Assembly: GCA_003024985.2 (NCBI GenBank)
Contig: PXIH01S0023664.1
DNA from: Euperipatoides rowelli
Lineage: Eukaryota > Onychophora > Udeonychophora > Euonychophora > Peripatopsidae
Direction: 5' to 3' (one strand)
DNA: 12,236 nt
The notes under the pieces: model-generated
Told to the model about the DNA's origin: nothing
Seen by the model: only the letters and a program-made list of their open reading frames with translations
Databases searched by the model: none
Program-made: the position numbers and the translations under genes
In this document: one piece after another, positions 8,228-12,236 of the stretch
Position numbering within the stretch: position 1 is the first letter of the stretch
How the letters are laid out: each line of letters starts with the position of its first letter

Positions 8228-8536
8228 AACTGGGTATTACCCTATTTAGGTAGACACTATAGACCTAATAGAGTTAAAAAATTACTTACGACTCTGAATC
8301 CTATAAGGAAGTATGTAATACAATATAGAACTCTACAGTTGTATTTAAAACTTGGCCTTGTACTTAATAAAGTACATCGATGTGTTCACTTCTCCCAACG
8401 ACCCTGGTTGAAATCTTATATAGATCTCAACACCAAATTAAGGCAGGAGGCCACCAATAATTTCGAAAGAGATTTATACAAATTAATGAATAACTCTGTC
8501 TTTGGCAAGACTATGGAATCCGTAAAATACTATTAA
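8228..8536 (+). pseudogene. Polinton family B DNA polymerase, central fragment
   Basis: A single open frame of about 100 residues covering the end of the TPR/linker-type region and palm motif B of protein-primed PolB. Landmarks: KYVIQYRTLQLYLKLG, then KVHRCVHFSQRPWLKSYIDL, then LYKLMNNSVFGKTMESV. The last contains K-x3-N-S-x-F-G, the nucleotide-binding motif B. Full Polinton PolB is typically around 1000 residues. The exonuclease domain and motif A are missing upstream, and motif C (the YxDTD-type metal site) is missing downstream: homology stops near 8525 and TAA follows at 8534. The enzyme would replicate the element by protein priming; this stub cannot. Identification of the fragment is firm; where its N-terminal boundary lies (8228 or nearer 8265) is not. 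Confidence 0.85.
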
Positions 8537-8542
8537 AAGTGA

Positions 8543-8599
8543 AAAAGACATCTAGCAGGGCTTATTCCATTGATTATCGGATTGATTGCCGGTAGATAA
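8543..8599 (+). other. Short hydrophobic peptide remnant
   Basis: Between the polymerase stub and the next gene, one frame between stops encodes KRHLAGLIPLIIGLIAGR. A basic start followed by a 14-residue hydrophobic Gly/Ile/Leu segment resembles small membrane-active or hydrophobic proteins encoded by Polintons and related viruses. It has no ATG and is only 18 residues long, so it may be the remains of a deleted small gene or chance. Confidence 0.2.
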
Positions 8600-8613
8600 T
8601 AATAAGTGGAAAA

Positions 8614-9202
8614 AATGTATCTCTAAAGAAAATGAATTACATGTAATGAAACCACCATCTGAACCTACAAGTATACTAGCCTCATCATTACCAGTAACAT
8701 CATCTTTAGATCAAGAAATGTCAGCTATTTTAAATTCTACGTCTTACCCGTGTTTGAGAAAATGCAACTTTACAATCAAGTCTTAATGAAATATTTAAAT
8801 GCAAATAAAAAAGAAGAGAATAAAACCATACAATTGCAATTACCATCATGGCAAAAATCTTTTCAACATCTTTTGGATTTTATCCCGAAGGCGTATCAGA
8901 AATCAATGGAAAATATTCTACCTCCGAAATATCTAAAAGTCCATCGCTATTAGACTTTAATGATAAAAATGAAATTTTTATACAAAACCATACTTTACCT
9001 CACACTTATATTGTGGACTTGTTAAAAAAAATTTTAGCGAAAGTTAAAATGAATCATCAACCCCTTGGATTATCTGCATTTCAACAATCCTAAATCTATT
9101 TTAAATATGGAATCAATACCCGTAACCAGAAAAAGAAAGATTATTGAAAAACCCACTTCACAAGAGAGAAAAAAAGTGAAAAAACATTTTGAATATTTAT
9201 AA
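8614..9202 (+). pseudogene. Polinton-associated LDQEM protein, frameshifted
   Basis: Coding sequence passes through several frames: about 8626-8740 (ending SLDQEMSAILNS), about 8745-8930 (containing LYNQVLMKYLNANKK), about 8925-9093 (containing SLLDFNDKNEIFIQ and IVDLLKKIL) and about 9089-9202 (PKSILNMESIPVTRKRK, ending KKVKKHFEYL and TAA). The order of an LDQEM helix, a LYNQVL helix, a polar linker, a DFND/G-type segment, IVDLL and a basic tail matches from memory a conserved Polinton protein of roughly 200 residues whose function I do not know; virion or DNA association is inference from the basic tail. The start is unclear: ATG at 8614 requires one further frame change. AATAAA follows at 9223. 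Confidence 0.55.
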
Positions 9203-9222
9203 CAATAATGTAATTCTATTTG

Positions 9223-9228
9223 AATAAA
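9223..9228 (+). terminator. AATAAA polyadenylation signal, plus strand
   Basis: Canonical hexamer 21 bases after the TAA at 9200-9202 that ends the LDQEM gene; no other plus-strand gene would use it. Usage is inferred. Confidence 0.55.
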
Positions 9229-9302
9229 TATATTTTAAAAAGAATTATTGTGTATGTATATTTTTATGAAAACAGATAACATTATTTTTTTATTTTCAAA
9301 TT

Positions 9303-9308
9303 TTTATT
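9303..9308 (-). terminator. AATAAA polyadenylation signal, minus strand
   Basis: Canonical hexamer on the minus strand five bases after the protease stop codon at 9316-9314. It would serve the leftward structural gene block, which converges with the plus-strand genes here. Confidence 0.6.
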
Positions 9309-9313
9309 GATCT

Positions 9314-9784
9314 TTAAAACAAAGATTCCATTATAGGTTTTTGTAAATTAAAATGTTTGTTAATATAAAAGTTAATAAACATATCATAATGCTTAATTTT
9401 TTTTCCAAATACATTAAGAATGTCCGGCAAAGTCCATCCACGGCATCGATGCAGTAAGTAGAAAATACAGTATTGACCCCACATTGTACTTAATCCTTGA
9501 ATTTGTTGATTATTGTAGATAATAGGTAAATGGAATGATTTTAAAAAGGGTCGAAAATCTTCACTGGGTGGGGGTTGTCAGTACGAATCTAAGAATTCTA
9601 CATGAGTCATATCAGCGTATACAGCTAACCAATGTTCTCCAGCATAAGTTGAAGGATCGGTATTCAGAACATAGCCTCCATGTTTAAAATTTACAGGAAA
9701 TTGATCTCGTGCATAAACACCATGAAATTGTGATGATGTATAAGGATCTTTTTGTAAAATCTTTTCAATTTGTAATGTGTTCAT
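9314..9784 (-). pseudogene. Adenain-like cysteine protease (PRO), inactivated
   Basis: In Polintons this protease, related to the adenovirus maturation protease, processes virion proteins. One frame runs 157 codons from ATG at 9784-9782 to TAA at 9316-9314. It contains FHGVYARDQFP, then GEHWLAVYADM with the catalytic His, then EFLDSY, then GQYCIFYLLHRCRGW. Length suits the family. Two lesions break it without any frameshift. A TGA at 9580-9578 (codon 69) falls where Gly usually follows EFLDSY. The first position of the CGQYC motif, which supplies the nucleophilic Cys, is Trp (TGG at 9481-9479). The start lies five bases after the stop of the capsid gene. Loss of activity is inferred from the missing nucleophile. 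Confidence 0.85.
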
Positions 9785-9789
9785 ACTAT

Positions 9790-11039
9790 TTAACTGGTAT
9801 AGTCATAAATGACTTTTCTTTTATGATTNATTTCTAAAATATTTTCAAAGACAGCATAAATAATAAGAACTATGGTATGTGGTAAGGGAACAGAAAATTG
9901 TAAATCGAGTCTTAAATCTCCATGTCTGATCAATGAATAATGATCTTGAGTTTCTAAGTCGGGACTTAAATCATAACAGTAAAAGGTGTATCCATGAGCA
10001 AAGTCTTCACATGTAATAACCCCTCCGACATCTTTAAACATTTTTCCGGTACCACTAAAAATCGTATTGTAGGCATTCAGATATAAATGATTCTTGTAAT
10101 CTAATTGTAAGGGTTAAATGGATACTGTTCATTATTTAAATATAAGGCTAAATAATTCAAATCGAAATGATGGAAATTAAATGGATTTTTGGTATAATCT
10201 CCATTAAATGCTGAATTATCTACTAAGCTAGAATAAGATTTTTAGGTATTTGTCGGTAAAATAAATTATCTTGAGTGGCATTACGCATGCTGGCAGGTAT
10301 GGAGATAGTTTTACATACAGTATGGTACATGGGATATTTTGCTGTTCCTTTAAGTAATGCATGGGCATGACCTATCATGATCACTTTTTTAATATACAAT
10401 TTACATTCTTCGATTAGGATTTTATAACCTTCAGCAACTTCACTCTTCATTAAACAAAATGTATTTCTATTCAATCGTAATTTCATAGCTACACCATTTA
10501 ATAAATATTTGGATTGAAAAAAGATAACGCTATGAAAAGGTCCCATCAATTCAACACTTCGACTTTCTTTAAAAATTGCACCTCGTTTCATAAAAACATC
10601 ATTACTTTTATCAGTAGCAACCATATGTCCTGCGGTATCTTAAAAAATAAAGCATTGGTGAGTTGTGTGGTGATACATCTTCTCCATAATTCAATAAAGT
10701 TTTGACGAGTGCTGGTAAGGGTAGTAGAGATTGGTATGGGAGACGATGGTATCATTCATACTCAGTAATTTTATTGAATAAAGAATGTAGAATTAAATTC
10801 ACTGGAGCTACTTTACTTTCAGGTTTTAAATTTTCACCTTTTCCATTTAAAATTTTACATTTAACGTAAAGTCTTGTATGGTTGAGATCGATATATTGTT
10901 CATCACTTGCCGAAATGAGAAAATTGATGGGTGCCGAAACTGTAAGGGATGAAACCAGAATGTATTCTACCCATTGAACTTTTAAAATTGAAGTTTGTGT
11001 TCCGGGAATAGTGGAGGAATCATGATGAAGTAACAACAT
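9790..11039 (-). pseudogene. F54H12.2-like Polinton capsid protein, frameshifted
   Basis: Probably the double jelly-roll major capsid protein; the F54H12.2-like family is the standard Polinton capsid annotation, while the exact role is from memory. The gene spans about 1250 bases from ATG at 11039-11037 to TAA at 9792-9790, a usual length of about 415 codons. Segments in order: 11039-10752 with STIPGTQTSI, VQWVEYILVSSLT and VNLILHSLFNKI; broken stretches through 10751-10625 with LLNYGEDVSP; 10624-10223 with SVIFFQSKYLLNGV, HALLKGTAKYP and VCKTISIPAS; 10222-10042 with frames containing NPFNF; and 10041-9790 with GYTFYCYDLSPDL, DLRLDLQFSVPLP and the end VIYDYTS. At least four frame changes or stops interrupt it, and N at 9829 makes one codon uncertain. 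It lies between the small basic gene (gap 5 bases) and the protease (gap 5 bases). Confidence 0.85.
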
Positions 11040-11044
11040 GGTTT

Positions 11045-11474
11045 TTAAAAGAAAATATTTTTCTGCTTATGCATCTTCTTTTTGAACTTCTGTCTCTTGC
11101 GAAATCTTTTCAATAATGATGTGGTGGAGCAAGAACGTTTCCTTTTATTCTTTTTAACTGAGCAAGGTCTTTTTCATTTTCGACTTCCTCCTTCTTGTTC
11201 GTGATGAGTGAAGACATTTTTTGTCATACATCTTGTAACACACCGCTAGCTACATCTTTAGGTATGGTAATAACATGAGGTTTTAATGACATAGCTGCTT
11301 TCATTATTTTAGGAGTGATATATCGAACAACTTTTGTCATTAGAAGGACTACTTTTCTAAATAAACTACTGAAAAAGGTCCTAATCCATAACCATACTGA
11401 ACCGGACTTCCTTTAAACACATCAAAATCAGCACCTCCTACTTGTCTATCATAATAGTCTATATAGGGATTCAT
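11045..11474 (-). pseudogene. Small basic Polinton virion-type protein, frameshifted
   Basis: Starts at ATG 11474-11472, which overlaps the penton stop in TAATG, and ends at TAA 11047-11045, five bases before the capsid ATG. About 140 codons in all. The N-terminal part reads YYDRQVGGADFDVFKGSP followed by QYGYGLGPF, a Gly-rich N-terminus with an amphipathic segment typical of a small protein encoded between penton and capsid genes in Polintons. The C-terminal frame is Lys/Arg-rich (KKNKRKRS, KRFRKRQKFKKKMH), suggesting nucleic-acid contact. The first break is one missing T in a T run near 11380; a TGA near 11225 and a further frame change before 11150 follow. A membrane-active or DNA-core role by analogy with adenovirus cement/core proteins is inference. 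Confidence 0.6.
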
Positions 11475-12236
11475 TATTCAAAATATGGAGAATGACATAT
11501 TGAAGTTTGAGTAGAACTTTTCCGTAGCTGAAGAGAATCGGTTTACCTGTGTTGTCTCTGATGTCTATTTCAATAGTGTCAATAAATTGTTTTGGTACCG
11601 GTAAATAACGTGGAATATCAAATCTTTTATTAATCATACAATTTTGTTTTTTAGTATCTATGGGTATCATACAAAGAATCAGAGCATGCATAACCCCTAC
11701 GACTTGTCGACTGATGATGTCAGAATAAATAAATAATACATGCCTCTATTTATATCACTGGGATAAGTACTTGTTATTTTCATCTGTTTGAAATCCTTAT
11801 AGACNAATGTAGTTAGATTTTCTTTCTTTGTATGGGTTAGTGAAGTCACCATTTCTATATAAGATGTATTTTTAAATTCATCTACTTTAGCTTCTTTAAA
11901 TCCTAGAAATCTGCATAGATGTGAAAGTTGTAATTCTGAAAATGTAAAAAGTTTTCCAGATCTATTCAGGGTGAGTTGAATACTAATAATAGATGTTTTA
12001 AAACTCAATTGGTTCAATTTCAAATAAAAAAAACTTAGATTGAATAGTTTTATTAATAGTATCTATAAGTTCTTTAATGCTAGTATAGATCCCTACAGGA
12101 ATAAAAAAATTTCAACATGGAGTCAAATGTTCCCTAATTCAGATATATAAAGAAAATAAATTTCATTATTATTTTTATCGATCGTATACCAAGTCTGTGG
12201 GTATTGGATTTCAGCCACTCCAACTTCATAATCAGC
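11474..12236 (-). pseudogene. Penton-like minor capsid protein, partial, frameshifted
   Basis: The gene enters from the right edge and ends at TAA 11476-11474. N-terminal sequence at the edge includes YEVGVAEIQYPQTWY, typical of the start of the Polinton minor capsid (single jelly-roll, penton-like) protein. A TGA near 12130 interrupts it; a shifted frame then gives PVGIYTSIKELIDTINK. The 12023-11697 segment contains SGKLFTFSELQLSHLCRFLG and INRGMYYLFI; a one-base break near 11735 follows, then 11691-11490 contains FDIPRYLPVPKQFIDTIEID and PILFSYGKVLL. A last break near 11490 is needed to reach the short aromatic C-terminus and stop. N at 11805 adds one unknown codon. It is the first visible gene of the leftward block. 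Confidence 0.75.

Larger units (their letters stand above)
7948..12236. mobile_element. Degenerate Polinton/Maverick, right end outside window
   Basis: Recognised by co-occurrence of a protein-primed family B polymerase fragment, an adenain-like protease, an F54H12.2-like capsid protein, a penton-like minor capsid protein, a small basic virion-type protein and a Polinton-associated LDQEM protein. Polintons are large self-synthesising, virus-like DNA transposons with retroviral-type integrase, packaging ATPase and terminal inverted repeats. Integrase, ATPase and terminal repeats are not seen here. Every recognised gene is truncated or interrupted, so this copy is dead as read. The left limit is provisional, since nothing typical is seen before the unidentified ORF at 7948. 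Confidence 0.85.

Noticed and set aside
10514-10705. Plus-strand frame opposite the capsid gene
   Set aside because: It is the antisense shadow of the F54H12.2-like capsid segment.

Overview
The window reads as nuclear DNA of an animal. It is AT-rich, most of it is non-coding, and it is dominated by transposable-element structure. I cannot name the species. Polinton/Maverick elements, a TTAA-flanked piggyBac-type MITE and long foldback repeats fit many marine invertebrates and lower vertebrates. Four isolated N bases (3941, 7768, 9829, 11805) mark uncertain base calls.

Region 1 (1-3330) is a very large imperfect inverted repeat. A left arm (8-1167) is mirrored by a right arm (1624-3124) around a spacer of about 456 bases. 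The arms carry a TGACATCA/TGATGTCA octamer 12 times, plus one full CRE palindrome TGACGTCA at 3155, with spacings of mostly 140-190 bases. Parts of the arms are diverged tandem units, some with small hairpins. A 306-base piggyBac-like MITE (2190-2495, TTAA duplication) sits in the right arm only, and the left arm keeps the unfilled TTAA site at 623-626.

Region 2 (3330-7940) is AT-rich and mostly featureless. It holds a diverged 93-base tandem duplication with TATA-like sequences (3601-3760), a (TTTA)n microsatellite, one plausible minus-strand exon (4251-4371) and one stretch with coding-like minus-strand fragments (5912-6342).

Region 3 (about 7948-12236) is a decayed Polinton/Maverick, a virus-like DNA transposon. 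On the plus strand are an unidentified intact 92-residue ORF, a stub of protein-primed family B DNA polymerase holding only its K-x3-NS-x-FG motif, and a broken Polinton-associated gene containing LDQEM. Facing it on the minus strand, in transcription order from the right edge, are a penton-like minor capsid gene, a small basic virion-type protein, an F54H12.2-like capsid protein (probably the major capsid protein) and an adenain-type cysteine protease. These four are packed nearly without gaps (one TAATG overlap, then gaps of 5 bases each). All are broken: the capsid genes by frameshifts, the protease by an internal TGA and loss of the expected catalytic cysteine. The two convergent blocks meet at 9203-9313, where each strand has an AATAAA signal. 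No terminal inverted repeat, integrase or packaging ATPase of the Polinton is visible here; the element continues past the right edge.

In an intact Polinton the polymerase would copy the element, the protease would mature virion proteins, and the capsid proteins would form a particle. This copy could do none of these by itself as read.
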